This document shows, piece after piece, positions 1 to 7,107 of a stretch of DNA of 64,000 bases. The notes beneath the pieces are model-generated. The model did not search any database, had not been told where the DNA came from, and saw nothing but the letters and a program-made list of their open reading frames with translations. Numbering within the stretch: the first letter of the stretch is position 1; the number at the start of each line of letters is the position of its first letter. The translations under genes were made by a program, and so were the position numbers. The stretch comes from Streptomyces broussonetiae. GTDB taxonomy: Bacteria; Actinomycetota; Actinomycetes; Streptomycetales; Streptomycetaceae. Location of the stretch: assembly GCF_009796285.1 (NCBI RefSeq), contig NZ_CP047020.1, positions 3,534,001 through 3,598,000 of the forward strand, in the 5' to 3' direction.

Positions 1-259
1 GGCGTTTCTCCCGTCAGGCTCCCGGGCGCCGCGCCTGGTCCGGCGTCGGTCCGAAAAGACCGTCCGCCGTTGACGTCCGCGGCCCGCGCGATGCGCGATG
101 GCCGCCGTCCGGGGCGCGGGCGCCACACGGGAGCACTCTGTGTCCTGTCTCGCCGGTTCCGTACGCCTTGTCGGTACGGCCTGGCGAAAGTCTTCTGGTC
201 GGTGCGCTGCCCGACCCAGGTGGCTCCCGAGTACGAGGGCTGCGCTACGACGTCCGTCC
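1..259. other. Window edge, no gene seen
   Basis: These bases lie downstream of the minus-strand TIGR03936 gene. I see no reading frame with convincing Streptomyces codon use and no clear hairpin. In other streptomycetes an RNase E/G gene often follows here (from memory); its start is not visible in this stretch. Confidence 0.4.
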
Positions 260-1078
260 CTACGCGGGACCTTCCGGCGTCGGCGCCGTCGCGGCGGCAG
301 CCGGTGTGGCCGTCAGGGCCTCGGCTGCCTCGCGGTCGGGCGCGAGCGGGTCGGTCACCGTGCCGGTCTCTTCATCGAACAGCCCCTGCGCCAGCCTGGT
401 CACCGCTGCGGGGACCGGCGGCGCCAGGTCGGCCACGGCGCGGAGACCGGACAGGACGTCGTCGGGTCGTACGGCAGGCGTCACGTGCCGAACAACCAGC
501 CGCAGTATCGCACAGGGCTGGTCGGTCGGCCTATCAGCCGGTGAACCATGCGTTTCCAGACTCGCCACGGCCGGCCGGGCGTCGAAGGTGCGGACGCCGT
601 TCTTGGTCATCCGCTGCACCTCGACGCTGTCGGCCTTGGCGAAGGCCTCGACCGCGCGCTCGGCGTCGGCAGGGGCCACGCCGTCCAGCCGCAGCTCCCA
701 GACGGAGGCCGTCAGCCGGTCGGCGAGGCCCGAGGTCCGCGCCTCGACCGCGTCGACGATGTCGAGCCCGGCGGGCAGCGACTCGTCCAGGAGGACGCGC
801 AGCTTGTGCGGGTCACGCGGCTCGGTGAGCGCGATCTCCAGATACTCCGCCTCACTGCCCGTGCCGGTGGGTGCGGCATTGGCGTACGACACCTTGGGGT
901 GCGGCGTGAACCCGGCCGAGTACGCCATGGGCACCTCGGCGCGGCGCAGCGCACGCTCGAAGGCGCGCTGGAAGTCTCGGTGGCTGGTGAACCTCAGGCG
1001 GCCGCGCTTGGTGTAGCGCAGTCGGATGCGCTGCACCGCGGGTGCGGGCGGCGGGCCTTCGGGCTGTCGCTTGCCCAG
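260..1078 (-). CDS. TIGR03936-family radical SAM-associated protein (DUF2344)
   Basis: The family is small, lacks its own radical SAM cluster motif, and is normally encoded directly after a TIGR03960 radical SAM protein; its exact reaction is not established to my knowledge. The protein is about 272 residues. The family block is seen near the N-terminus (RLRFTSHRDFQRAFERAL, then AGFTPHPKVSYA). The C-terminus is Ala/Pro rich and looks disordered. The start is uncertain: I chose the CTG at 1078 because GAAGGA lies 8 bases ahead and the conserved GKRQPEG begins there. A TTG at 1117 and a GTG at 1036 are alternatives. The stop of the upstream gene is only 4 bases away, so the two are probably co-transcribed. 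Its usual partner lies about 40 kb away at 41179-43140. Confidence 0.85.
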   Translation of the reverse strand: MGKRQPEGPPPAPAVQRIRLRYTKRGRLRFTSHRDFQRAFERALRRAEVPMAYSAGFTPHPKVSYANAAPTGTGSEAEYLEIALTEPRDPHKLRVLLDESLPAGLDIVDAVEARTSGLADRLTASVWELRLDGVAPADAERAVEAFAKADSVEVQRMTKNGVRTFDARPAVASLETHGSPADRPTDQPCAILRLVVRHVTPAVRPDDVLSGLRAVADLAPPVPAAVTRLAQGLFDEETGTVTDPLAPDREAAEALTATPAAAATAPTPEGPA

Positions 1079-1082
1079 TGTC

Positions 1083-1997
1083 CTAGTCCTTCGTGAGTGC
1101 GGTCGTACTGCTACCAAGAGTACGTGCCGCGGGCCCCCGAGGTTCCCGCCGGTCCACCGGGACCGGCTGCCGGGGCTCGCCGAACAGCATCCGCCGGACG
1201 TCGGCCCGGGCCTGCCGTACTGCGTCGCGCGCGCCGGTCAGTGCCTCGCCTACGGCCCGGCCCACCACGCGCGCGCCCGCGGCGGCCGGTCGCAGGACGG
1301 TGTCCCGGACGAGGTGCCCGACGGGCGTGAGGACGTTGCGGTACGCCCAGCGCACCGGCTCCACGAGGATCCACCGCAGGAGTGTGCCGAGCACCCGCCC
1401 GACGGCCCGCGAGATCCGCCCGGCGATCCGCCACGCGTGCCCGAGCGCCTCCCCCACCTCCCGCGCCACGACGGCGAGGATCCGGCCGACCGGCACGAGG
1501 ACCCGGCGCCGCAGCGCGAGGGCGGGCAGGACGATCAGTACGCGCAGCACCCGGTACAGGGCGAGAGCGATGTTGCCTGCGACGGGCGCGAGGATCCGGG
1601 TGCGGAGCCAGTGGGCGGGCACGACGAGCAGATACCGCGCCAGCAGAGCGAGGGCGCGGCCCACGGGCGTGAGCACGTTCCGGTGGAGCCAGCGGGCGGG
1701 CACGACGACGAGCACGTGCAGAAGCCGGCCGAGCGCCGTGCCGAGGGGGGCCAGGACGTACCGCCACAGCGCCACGAACGGCCAGGCGAACAGGGCCTTT
1801 CCGACCCACAGCAGGGCCCGGCCGAGCGGCCGCCCCACCGTGTCCCGCAGAAACCGTGTGGCGACGACGAGTGCGTCCCACGCGATCCGCACCGGCACGA
1901 CCAGCACGAGGACGAGGATGCGTACCGGGATGCGGATCGCGACGACGAGACACCCTTCGGGCTGCCGGGGCTGGGGCGACGGCTTCTGCGGTTCCAT
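1083..1997 (-). CDS. Hydrophobic repeat membrane protein, unknown function
   Basis: I do not recognise a named family. The 304-residue protein consists mostly of degenerate repeats of about 28-35 residues. Each pairs a hydrophobic stretch (such as LARYLLVVPAHWL) with a motif like RNVLTPVGR, RTRILAPVAG or RRRVLVPVGR. About seven units are visible between residues 15 and 260, followed by a charged C-terminal tail. Several segments could be membrane-inserted or amphipathic; there is no signal peptide. The start is the ATG at 1997, just after the cyclophilin stop at 2071, although no good ribosome site precedes it. The next gene begins 4 bases after the stop. Function cannot be inferred from this context. 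Confidence 0.65.
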   Translation of the reverse strand: MEPQKPSPQPRQPEGCLVVAIRIPVRILVLVLVVPVRIAWDALVVATRFLRDTVGRPLGRALLWVGKALFAWPFVALWRYVLAPLGTALGRLLHVLVVVPARWLHRNVLTPVGRALALLARYLLVVPAHWLRTRILAPVAGNIALALYRVLRVLIVLPALALRRRVLVPVGRILAVVAREVGEALGHAWRIAGRISRAVGRVLGTLLRWILVEPVRWAYRNVLTPVGHLVRDTVLRPAAAGARVVGRAVGEALTGARDAVRQARADVRRMLFGEPRQPVPVDRREPRGPAARTLGSSTTALTKD

Positions 1998-2070
1998 ACC
2001 CAGGAGGACGCCCCGGCGCCCTGTCCGGATTCGGCCCTCGGATTGCGATGGCGTTACGGCCGCCGGGCGT

Positions 2071-2598
2071 TCAGCGGGTCTCGACGACCACCGACTCGAT
2101 GACGACGTCCTGTACAGGCCGGTCGTTGCGGGGGTTGGTCTGCGTCGTCGCGATCGCGTCGACGACCTTCTGACTGGCCGGGTCGGCCACTTCCCCGAAG
2201 ATGGTGTGCTTGCCGGTGAGCCACGTGGTGGGCGAGACGGTGATGAAGAACTGGGATCCGTTCGTACCCGGCCCGGCGTTGGCCATGGCCAGCAGGTACG
2301 GCTTGGTGAAGGCCAGATCCGGGTGGAACTCGTCGCCGAACTTGTACCCCGGTCCGCCCGTGCCGTTGCCCAGCGGGTCACCGCCCTGGATCATGAAGCC
2401 TTCGATGACCCGGTGGAAGACCGTGCCGTCGTACAGCCGGTCCGCGCTCTTCACACCCGTCTGAGGGTTGACCCACTCCCGCTCGCCCTTGGCCAGTTCG
2501 ACGAAGTTCTTCACCGTGTTCGGCGCGTGATCCGGCAAGAGCCGGATCTCGATGTCGCCCTTGTTCGTCTTCAGCGTCGCGTACAGCTGCTCTGCCAT
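2071..2598 (-). CDS. Cyclophilin-type peptidyl-prolyl cis-trans isomerase
   Basis: The gene encodes a cytoplasmic single-domain cyclophilin of 175 residues that would catalyse proline isomerisation during protein folding. The active-site segment FHRVIEGFMIQGGDP carries the catalytic Arg. It is followed by GTNGSQFFIT and by a Trp at the cyclosporin-contact position (TTWLTGKHTIFGEV). There is no signal peptide, and the length is normal for the bacterial PpiB/PpiA group. The ATG is preceded by an excellent ribosome site (AGGAGGAC). The hydrophobic repeat protein follows on the same strand after about 73 bases and may be co-transcribed. Confidence 0.95.
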   Translation of the reverse strand: MAEQLYATLKTNKGDIEIRLLPDHAPNTVKNFVELAKGEREWVNPQTGVKSADRLYDGTVFHRVIEGFMIQGGDPLGNGTGGPGYKFGDEFHPDLAFTKPYLLAMANAGPGTNGSQFFITVSPTTWLTGKHTIFGEVADPASQKVVDAIATTQTNPRNDRPVQDVVIESVVVETR

Positions 2599-2751
2599 CG
2601 TCGTCCTCCTGACTGGTCGTCACTTGATCGTGACACGTGTCCTCGTGGCGTATGCCCAGTTGGCGACGCATGCGGCAGCATTACCGCCGAACGAGTGAAG
2701 GCCGCAGACATCGGCCCGAGGCGCTGCCGGGGGCCACGGCTCGCCGTGGCC

Positions 2752-3162
2752 TCAGGCGGACAGGTTGAGTTGCCAGGAGACACCGAAACGGTCGTTGACC
2801 CAGCCGAACTTGGGGCTGAAGCCGTAGTCGCCCAGCGGCATCAGCTCCGTGCCGCCCTCGGCCAGGGCCGCGTGGAGGCGGTCGATCTCGGCCTCGTTCT
2901 CGCACTGCACGAAGAACGAGATCGCGGGTGTGAAGGTGAAGTCGTGCTGCGCGGGGCTGTCGATGCACATGATGTGCTCACCGGCCAGCGAGAACGTCGC
3001 GTGCTGCACACTCCCCTCCCTGCCGGGGCCGTCCGCACCGTAGCGGGTGATGTCGAGAACCTCGGCGTCGTCGAAGAGCGAGACGTAGAAGCGCATCGCC
3101 TCCTCGGCATGGCCCTCGAACATCAAGAACGCAGTGATCTTCTGCGACGTCACGATCTTCAT
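2752..3162 (-). CDS. VOC-superfamily (PhnB/3-demethylubiquinone-like) protein
   Basis: The gene encodes a 136-residue protein of the glyoxalase/bleomycin-resistance/dioxygenase fold, PhnB-like branch. It begins with ITAFLMFEGHAEEAMRFYVSLF and ends with GVSWQLNLS, the usual pattern for this branch. Such proteins are usually single modules forming domain-swapped dimers; the substrate cannot be predicted. The gene has its own leader, and a hairpin terminator belonging to the next gene upstream lies at 3200-3232. It is not obviously linked to the neighbouring small exported proteins. Confidence 0.85.
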   Translation of the reverse strand: MKIVTSQKITAFLMFEGHAEEAMRFYVSLFDDAEVLDITRYGADGPGREGSVQHATFSLAGEHIMCIDSPAQHDFTFTPAISFFVQCENEAEIDRLHAALAEGGTELMPLGDYGFSPKFGWVNDRFGVSWQLNLSA

Positions 3163-3199
3163 ACCGCTTGCTCCTTCGAGGACGGGACCTGTCCGGCAA

Positions 3200-3232
3200 C
3201 GAGCCCCCTGCCCAACCGGGAAGGGGGCTCGA
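3200..3232 (-). terminator. Hairpin terminator after the 3303-3578 gene
   Basis: GAGCCCCC (3201-3208) pairs with GGGGGCTC (3223-3230) around a short loop, about 70 bases past the stop codon at 3303. The same type of GAGCCCCCTTCCC hairpin recurs at 31203, 35409 and 40929. Confidence 0.7.
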
Positions 3233-3302
3233 CCGAGCCTTCGTCGGCGACAACTTCACGCCGGTCGGGACGAAGTGCCGCCGCGGGTCCGTCCGGGGCC
3301 GG

Positions 3303-3578
3303 TCAGAACGCCTGGTTGTTGCAGCCCATGTCCGAACCGAGGTGGCTCTGCTGCGCGCCCGGATTCCCTTCGCCGTTCAGCAGGTTGCCCGCCAGGCCGT
3401 CGATGGCGCCGATGTTGCCGAGCACCTCGATGTTCATGTCGTGCGAGCGGCATTCGGTGCCCTGCGAGACGTCGATGTCGTGGCCCGGCTCGCCATGGGC
3501 GAAGGCGGTGGTGCCGCCGAAGGAGCAGACACTGCCGAGGACGGCGCCCACGAGGACTGCCTTGTGGAACTTGCGCAT
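3303..3578 (-). CDS. Small exported protein, CRSHDLNL family (copy 1)
   Basis: The 91-residue product has a signal peptide (start MRKFHKAVLVGAVLG, cleavage around AFA-HG) and a mature part of about 65 residues. The mature part matches the genes at 5539 and 6056. Shared features are a TECRSHDMNIEVLG segment, a hydrophobic IDGLAGNLLNGEGNPGAQQ centre, and a second Cys close to the C-terminus (MGCNNQAF). Two conserved cysteines suggest one disulfide outside the cell. The start at 3578 is preceded by GGAGA; a longer reading from 3614 would lack a plausible signal. I do not recognise a named family. The size, export signal and hydrophobic centre recall rodlin-like surface proteins, but that is analogy only. 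The palindrome at 3605-3619 lies 26 bases ahead of the start. Confidence 0.8.
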   Translation of the reverse strand: MRKFHKAVLVGAVLGSVCSFGGTTAFAHGEPGHDIDVSQGTECRSHDMNIEVLGNIGAIDGLAGNLLNGEGNPGAQQSHLGSDMGCNNQAF

Positions 3579-3604
3579 TGGTTCTCCGTTGGTCGAGCGG
3601 ATGA

Positions 3605-3619
3605 GATCTGTCACAGATC
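3605..3619 (-). promoter_or_regulatory. Palindrome upstream of small exported gene (copy 1)
   Basis: GATCTGTCACAGATC is a 6-bp perfect stem with a 3-base centre. It lies exactly 26 bases before the ATG at 3578. The identical 15-mer with the identical spacing is found before the paralogue at 5539. It could be a protein-binding site or a hairpin in the leader RNA. Confidence 0.55.
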
Positions 3620-3651
3620 AGGGGGGATTGCGGGCGACTGCGGGGAGGCGC

Positions 3652-4395
3652 TCAGCCGAGTCGGGGAAGCCCCAGCTGGCCGAGGGGGGGTGCCGCAACC
3701 TGTCCGAGGCCGACCGGAGACAGCTGCGGAACGCTCGGCGCCCCGACCAGCGGGTTGATGAGCGGGTTCACCTGCGGGTTGACCTGTGGATTCACCTGCG
3801 GGGCGACACGCGTCGGGCCCTCCGGGGCGACGCCCTGGGGTACGGCCAACTGCGGGGCGACCTGCGGCATGACCTGCGGCACGACCTGCGGCGTGACCTG
3901 CGGGGCCTGCTGCGGCGGGGCGTACTGCGGGGCGTACTGCGGCTGCGGCGCGTACTGCGGGGCGTACTGCGGCTGCGGCGCGTACTGCGGGGCGTACTGC
4001 GGCTGCTGGTACGGCGAGGTGGAGGCCTGCGCCGTGCCCTGCGAGGAGGCCGAGGCGGAGGCATAGCCCGTCTGCTGCTGCGGCGGGGCGTACTGCGGGG
4101 CCGGCTGCGGGGCGTACTGCGGCTGCGGCGCGTACTGCGGCTGCTGGTACGGCGTGGCGGTGGCCTGCGCCGTGCCCTGTGACGTGCCGGAGGCGTAACC
4201 GGCTTGCTGGGGTGGCGGGGCGTACTGCGGAGCCGGCGCCGGGGGTGCGGCCTGGGGAACCGGCTGCTCCGGCGCCGGCGCCGGAGCACCACCGCCATAC
4301 CCGACGGGGGAGTCGGCATGGCTGACGCCGGCGCCGATGGCGGACAGACCACTGGCCGCTGCTAGAACGAGCGCGGCCTTGTGAAGCTTGCGCAT
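3652..4395 (-). CDS. Exported Pro/Gln/Tyr-rich repeat protein
   Basis: The 247-residue protein has a signal peptide (MRKLHKAALVLAAASGLSAI, cleavage near SHA-DS). A low-complexity region built from QPQYAPQYAPQ-type repeats follows, interrupted by two blocks with ATATPYQQP or ASTSPYQQP. A segment of PQV repeats comes next, then PQVNPQVNPQVNPLINPLVG. That last block resembles the PQLNPQLNPQISPQ stretch of the protein at 4865. There is no cysteine pair and no catalytic motif. The composition suggests an extended wall- or surface-associated protein. The ATG at 4395 was chosen because the signal peptide begins there and the leader (GGGCCGAGGGTTTC before ATG) is shared with the 4865 gene. The DNA repeats follow codon phase and therefore reflect the protein repeats. 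Confidence 0.8.
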   Translation of the reverse strand: MRKLHKAALVLAAASGLSAIGAGVSHADSPVGYGGGAPAPAPEQPVPQAAPPAPAPQYAPPPQQAGYASGTSQGTAQATATPYQQPQYAPQPQYAPQPAPQYAPPQQQTGYASASASSQGTAQASTSPYQQPQYAPQYAPQPQYAPQYAPQPQYAPQYAPPQQAPQVTPQVVPQVMPQVAPQLAVPQGVAPEGPTRVAPQVNPQVNPQVNPLINPLVGAPSVPQLSPVGLGQVAAPPLGQLGLPRLG

Positions 4396-4445
4396 GAAAC
4401 CCTCGGCCCTTCGATACCTGAAAAAGGGGAAATCCATTGCATTCA

Positions 4446-4481
4446 GTGCGATTACACGTACGGCCGGTGCGGTAATCGCAC
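4446..4481. repeat. Inverted repeat in the 4396-4864 divergent intergenic region
   Basis: GTGCGATTAC (4446-4455) and GTAATCGCAC (4472-4481) are perfect 10-base arms around 16 bases. The 469-base gap between divergent exported-protein genes holds no ORF I believe. It contains only this repeat, the one at 4634-4698, and presumably both promoters. Confidence 0.6.
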
Positions 4482-4633
4482 CGCACCGTCAGCAGCGGCA
4501 CTCCTGAGCGGCACGCGGACGTCGCGTCGGAGTCGGCAGCGAATTACCTCACCGCCTCGTCGAGTACACGGTCGTTGCCCTCTCCCGGTCGGAACGAGAA
4601 TCCCCTCACCGTGGTCACGGCGCCCAAAGGCCC

Positions 4634-4698
4634 GTCACCCATTTGCCATTCACCGGGACAGGCGCTGCACCCTCAAACCCTTGCGTCAAATGGGTGAC
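4634..4698. repeat. 12-bp perfect inverted repeat, divergent promoter region
   Basis: GTCACCCATTTG (4634-4645) and CAAATGGGTGAC (4687-4698) are separated by 41 bases. Such long perfect arms are unlikely by chance in a 469-base gap. They could bind a regulator of the divergent gene pair (4395 and 4865) or form a leader hairpin. Confidence 0.55.
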
Positions 4699-4864
4699 CA
4701 CGAATCGGCACCCGTATCCGAGCGCGCGCACATCTCGTTCCGCACAGGGCAGGTGGCGATGGTCCGTCGCACCCGCTCAAGGCAGCATTAACGGCGGCAA
4801 CTGCGCTGCCTCGTCTGCATTTCATCAGGTTCCGCGTACAGGTCAATGAAGGGCCGAGGATTCC

Positions 4865-5332
4865 ATGCGCAAGCTTCGCCAAGTCGCGCTCGTCGTCGCA
4901 GCAGCCGGCGGCCTGACCGCCGTCGGTGCCGGCCCAAGCTCCGCCGTCACCCCCGCCTACACCGGCGGGCCTCCCGTTTCACAGCCGGACGCCCAGGCCG
5001 CCTCGGCCACCTCCTCCCAGGCAACCGCGCAGAGTTATGGCTCACCGGCCCAGCAGCAACGGGGCACCGATGTTGCCCCGCAGCTCAACCCCCAGCTGAA
5101 CCCGCAGATCAGCCCCCAGATTTCGCCCCAGGCCCCGCAGTCGGCCCCGGTGGGCCCGGGGGGCGCGGTCGGCCAGACCAACACGTTCCGTCCGTACCAG
5201 GAGTGCAGCCCGCAGAACCTGCTCGACGCGAACATCCCGGTCGCCCTGCTCGCCGCCTCCGAGACCCGCGGCGTCGACTGCACCCAGGCCAACAGCCAGT
5301 CGAACTCCCTCGCCAGCGCGCACCAGGGCTGA
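4865..5332 (+). CDS. Exported protein with PQLNPQ repeats and RPYQECSPQ domain
   Basis: The gene encodes 155 residues. A signal peptide (MRKLRQVALVVAAAGGLTAV, cleavage near SSA-VT) leads into a Ser/Ala/Gln linker and a PQLNPQLNPQISPQ repeat. The C-terminal domain begins FRPYQECSPQNLLDANIPVALL and ends after a second Cys. The C-terminal domain is homologous to the protein at 7999-8244 (YRPYQECSPQTVSENDVPIGVLG), and the repeat resembles the end of the protein at 3652-4395, so this gene links the two. Two cysteines suggest an extracellular disulfide. The family is not one I can name. Confidence 0.75.
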   Translation: MRKLRQVALVVAAAGGLTAVGAGPSSAVTPAYTGGPPVSQPDAQAASATSSQATAQSYGSPAQQQRGTDVAPQLNPQLNPQISPQISPQAPQSAPVGPGGAVGQTNTFRPYQECSPQNLLDANIPVALLAASETRGVDCTQANSQSNSLASAHQG

Positions 5333-5354
5333 CAGCCGGACATCGACACCCAGC

Positions 5355-5389
5355 ACGGGCCTTTCGAGGATCGAGACCGAGAGGCCCGT
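5355..5389 (+). terminator. Hairpin terminator after 4865-5332
   Basis: ACGGGCCT (5355-5362) pairs with AGGCCCGT (5382-5389) around a 19-base loop, 22 bases after the stop codon. Confidence 0.55.
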
Positions 5390-5497
5390 TCGCATGCGAT
5401 ACGGCTTTCGGGTGTTTCTGACGAGTGATCACAAAAACGGCGCGTCGTGACCGCTTTTAGCGTATTTCGTACTAATCTCCCGTAACTGTAAAAAGTC

Positions 5498-5512
5498 GAT
5501 CTGTCACAGATC
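5498..5512 (+). promoter_or_regulatory. Palindrome upstream of small exported gene (copy 2)
   Basis: GATCTGTCACAGATC, identical in sequence and in distance to the start (26 bases) to the element at 3605-3619. The following bases (GCATCCACTC...CGGAGATGAC) are also largely shared with the leader of the gene at 6056. Confidence 0.55.
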
Positions 5513-5538
5513 GCATCCACTCACTCCACGGAGATGAC

Positions 5539-5835
5539 ATGCGCAAGCTTCGCAACGTTGCCGTCCTGGTCGCCGCACTCAGCAGCATCGGGCTCGCGAG
5601 CGGCACGGCCTTCGCCGGCCAGGGCGGCGGCGAAGGCAAGGGCGGCGACCACGGCGACAGGTTCAACATCACGCAGAGCTCCCGCTGCCGGTCGCACGAC
5701 CTGAACCTCGACGTCCTCGGCGAGGTCGGCATTCTCAACGGCGCGCTGGGCAGCGCCCTCAACGGCGAGGGCAACCCGGGTGCCCAGGCCACCAACCTCG
5801 GCTCGACCATGGGCTGCAACAACAGCGCATTCTGA
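5539..5835 (+). CDS. Small exported protein, CRSHDLNL family (copy 2)
   Basis: The 98-residue protein has a signal peptide (MRKLRNVAVLVAALSSIGL, cleavage at AFA-GQ) and a Gly/Lys-rich linker (GQGGGEGKGGDHGD). The family core follows (FNITQSSRCRSHDLNLDVLG, NGEGNPGAQ, MGCNNSAF). It is the paralogue of the genes at 3303 and 6056. The start is supported by CGGAGATGAC directly before the ATG. One predicted disulfide, no enzyme motif. Its role is unknown; small abundant surface or signalling proteins of sporulating actinomycetes are the nearest analogy. Confidence 0.8.
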   Translation: MRKLRNVAVLVAALSSIGLASGTAFAGQGGGEGKGGDHGDRFNITQSSRCRSHDLNLDVLGEVGILNGALGSALNGEGNPGAQATNLGSTMGCNNSAF

Positions 5836-5867
5836 GCTTTCGTCCGACGCCGAGGCGCCGGACAGCA

Positions 5868-5909
5868 AATGGTCCCGGCGCCGGGCCAAGGCCGGGCGCC
5901 GGGACCATT
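5868..5909 (+). terminator. Strong hairpin terminator after 5539-5835
   Basis: AATGGTCCCGGCGCC (from 5868) pairs with GGCGCCGGGACCATT (to 5909). The very stable stem begins 33 bases after the stop. Confidence 0.75.
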
Positions 5910-6013
5910 CGTGTGCGCCGACAGATCTCCGAGGGAACGAAAAGCACTCGAGTTCGGCGCGTCACTCGATTCTTTCGAGCATTTTGTATCAGCATTCCCA
6001 TGGCAAAGACGGC

Positions 6014-6027
6014 GATTCTCACGAATC
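6014..6027 (+). promoter_or_regulatory. Palindrome upstream of small exported gene (copy 3)
   Basis: GATTCTCACGAATC is a diverged form of the 3605 and 5498 elements. It has 5-bp arms, a TCAC centre, lies 28 bases before the ATG at 6056, and is followed by the same GCATCCAC stretch. Confidence 0.45.
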
Positions 6028-6055
6028 GCATCCACCTCATTTCACCGGAGATGAC

Positions 6056-6343
6056 ATGCACAAGCTCCGCACCGCTGCCGTTCTCGTCACCGCGTTCGGG
6101 AGCCTCGGGCTCCTGGGTGCCGGCACCGCCCACGCCGGCCAGGGCTCGGGCAAGGGCGGTGACGAATTCAATGTCACGCAGAGCACCGAATGCCGGTCGC
6201 ACGACCTGAACCTCGACATCCTCGGCGAGGTCGGCCTCATCAACGGCCTGGCCGGCAACCTGCTGAACGGCGAGGGCAACTCGGGTGCGCAGCAGTCGTC
6301 CCTGGGCTCGTCCATGGGCTGCAGCAACTCGTTCGGCAAGTAA
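6056..6343 (+). CDS. Small exported protein, CRSHDLNL family (copy 3)
   Basis: The 95-residue protein has a signal peptide (MHKLRTAAVLVTAFGSLGLL, cleavage at AHA-GQ), a short Gly/Lys linker, and the family core (FNVTQSTECRSHDLNLDILG, NLLNGEGNSGAQQ, MGCSNSFGK). It is closest to the gene at 5539, with which it shares leader sequence, so a local tandem duplication is likely. The ATG at 6056 is preceded by CGGAG. A longer in-frame reading from 5780 would run through the previous terminator and is rejected. Confidence 0.8.
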   Translation: MHKLRTAAVLVTAFGSLGLLGAGTAHAGQGSGKGGDEFNVTQSTECRSHDLNLDILGEVGLINGLAGNLLNGEGNSGAQQSSLGSSMGCSNSFGK

Positions 6344-6350
6344 CGCACAA

Positions 6351-6399
6351 CGAAAATCCCCGGTGTCCCGACCAGCGGTCGGGACACCGGGGATTTTCG
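6351..6399. terminator. Bidirectional terminator between convergent genes
   Basis: CGAAAATCCCCGGTGTCCCG (from 6351) has its full reverse complement ending at 6399, with a loop of only a few bases. It lies between the convergent genes ending at 6343 (+) and 6438 (-) and carries A/T at the outer ends of the stem. Confidence 0.8.
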
Positions 6400-6437
6400 T
6401 GTGCACCGGCGGGCACGCCTGCCGGAACGACAGACCG

Positions 6438-6782
6438 TCAGAACTCGATGTGCGGCTTCTTGAAGCCCTTGGGCAGCTTTGCCGAGTTGGAGCAGTCCAC
6501 CACCGGCCCGACCTGGGCGGATCCACCGTCCAACAGCTGGCCCTGCGGAAACACCACACGCGGACGGTCTGCCGTCGAGCAGTCCTGCGTCTGCCTGATG
6601 ACGTGTGAGCCGTCCTTGTCGGTGTGGGTCTCGCTCTTGTGCACGCAGACCGTGCCGCCCTGTGCGGTGCTCTTGCAGTTGCTCTTGGGTCCGTCCGCGT
6701 ACGCGTGTCCGGCGCCGACACAGAACGCGGCGAGACTTCCGACGAGCCCCGAGACGGCGGCGATCTTCCGTGGAGTGAGCAT
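6438..6782 (-). CDS. Small exported protein, PRKIAAVSGLVG family (copy 1)
   Basis: The 114-residue protein has a signal peptide (MLTPRKIAAVSGLVGSLAAF, cleavage near AYA-DG) and four cysteines (SNCKS, TVCVH, QDCST, VDCSN) in the mature part, consistent with two disulfides. It pairs with the protein at 7483-7857: the signal regions are nearly identical, the cysteine pattern is similar, and both have a Val/Pro stretch followed by a late VxCS motif. No known domain is recognised. Convergent with the gene at 6056 across a shared terminator. Confidence 0.75.
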   Translation of the reverse strand: MLTPRKIAAVSGLVGSLAAFCVGAGHAYADGPKSNCKSTAQGGTVCVHKSETHTDKDGSHVIRQTQDCSTADRPRVVFPQGQLLDGGSAQVGPVVDCSNSAKLPKGFKKPHIEF

Positions 6783-7107
6783 GTGCTGTATTCCTTTACG
6801 ACGAAGGCCCGGGCGCCTGCGCCATTGACTGGCGTGCGCCCGGGCCTGAGAAGGTCGAAACAGAGCATTCCACGCCTGGGCGCGCTGTCGGCGCGCCCAG
6901 TGGCGGAAGTGCCGCAGCCCGGACGCGCACTCCGACAGGAGTGTCGTGCGTCCGGGCCGCCTTCGCCACGGGTGTCACTCGGCACACCGGTGAACAGACC
7001 GGATCGGTACGGATCCGGGATGCCGAGGTCGTGCGATGCGCGTCAGGCTTCCCAAGAAGCCCGATGCGCCCGTGGTGGCGCCGAGAGGATGGCCCCTCGG
7101 TACGTCT
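6783..7107. other. Intergenic stretch with three strong hairpins
   Basis: No credible ORF lies in these 325 bases. Three consecutive stem-loops are visible: 6805-6847 (AGGCCCGGGCGC with its complement), 6876-6900 (CTGGGCGCGC / GCGCGCCCAG), and 6917-6956 (GCCCGGACGCGCACTCC arm). The first may terminate transcription from the 7108-7353 gene; three in a row is more than one terminator needs. Confidence 0.55.

Noticed and set aside
3755..4182. Short repeats resembling a CRISPR array or tandem DNA repeat (GCGTACTGCGGGGCGTACTGCGGCTG type)
   Set aside because: The units follow codon phase and vary in length; they encode the QYAPQ repeats of an exported protein. There are no spacers of constant length and no cas genes.
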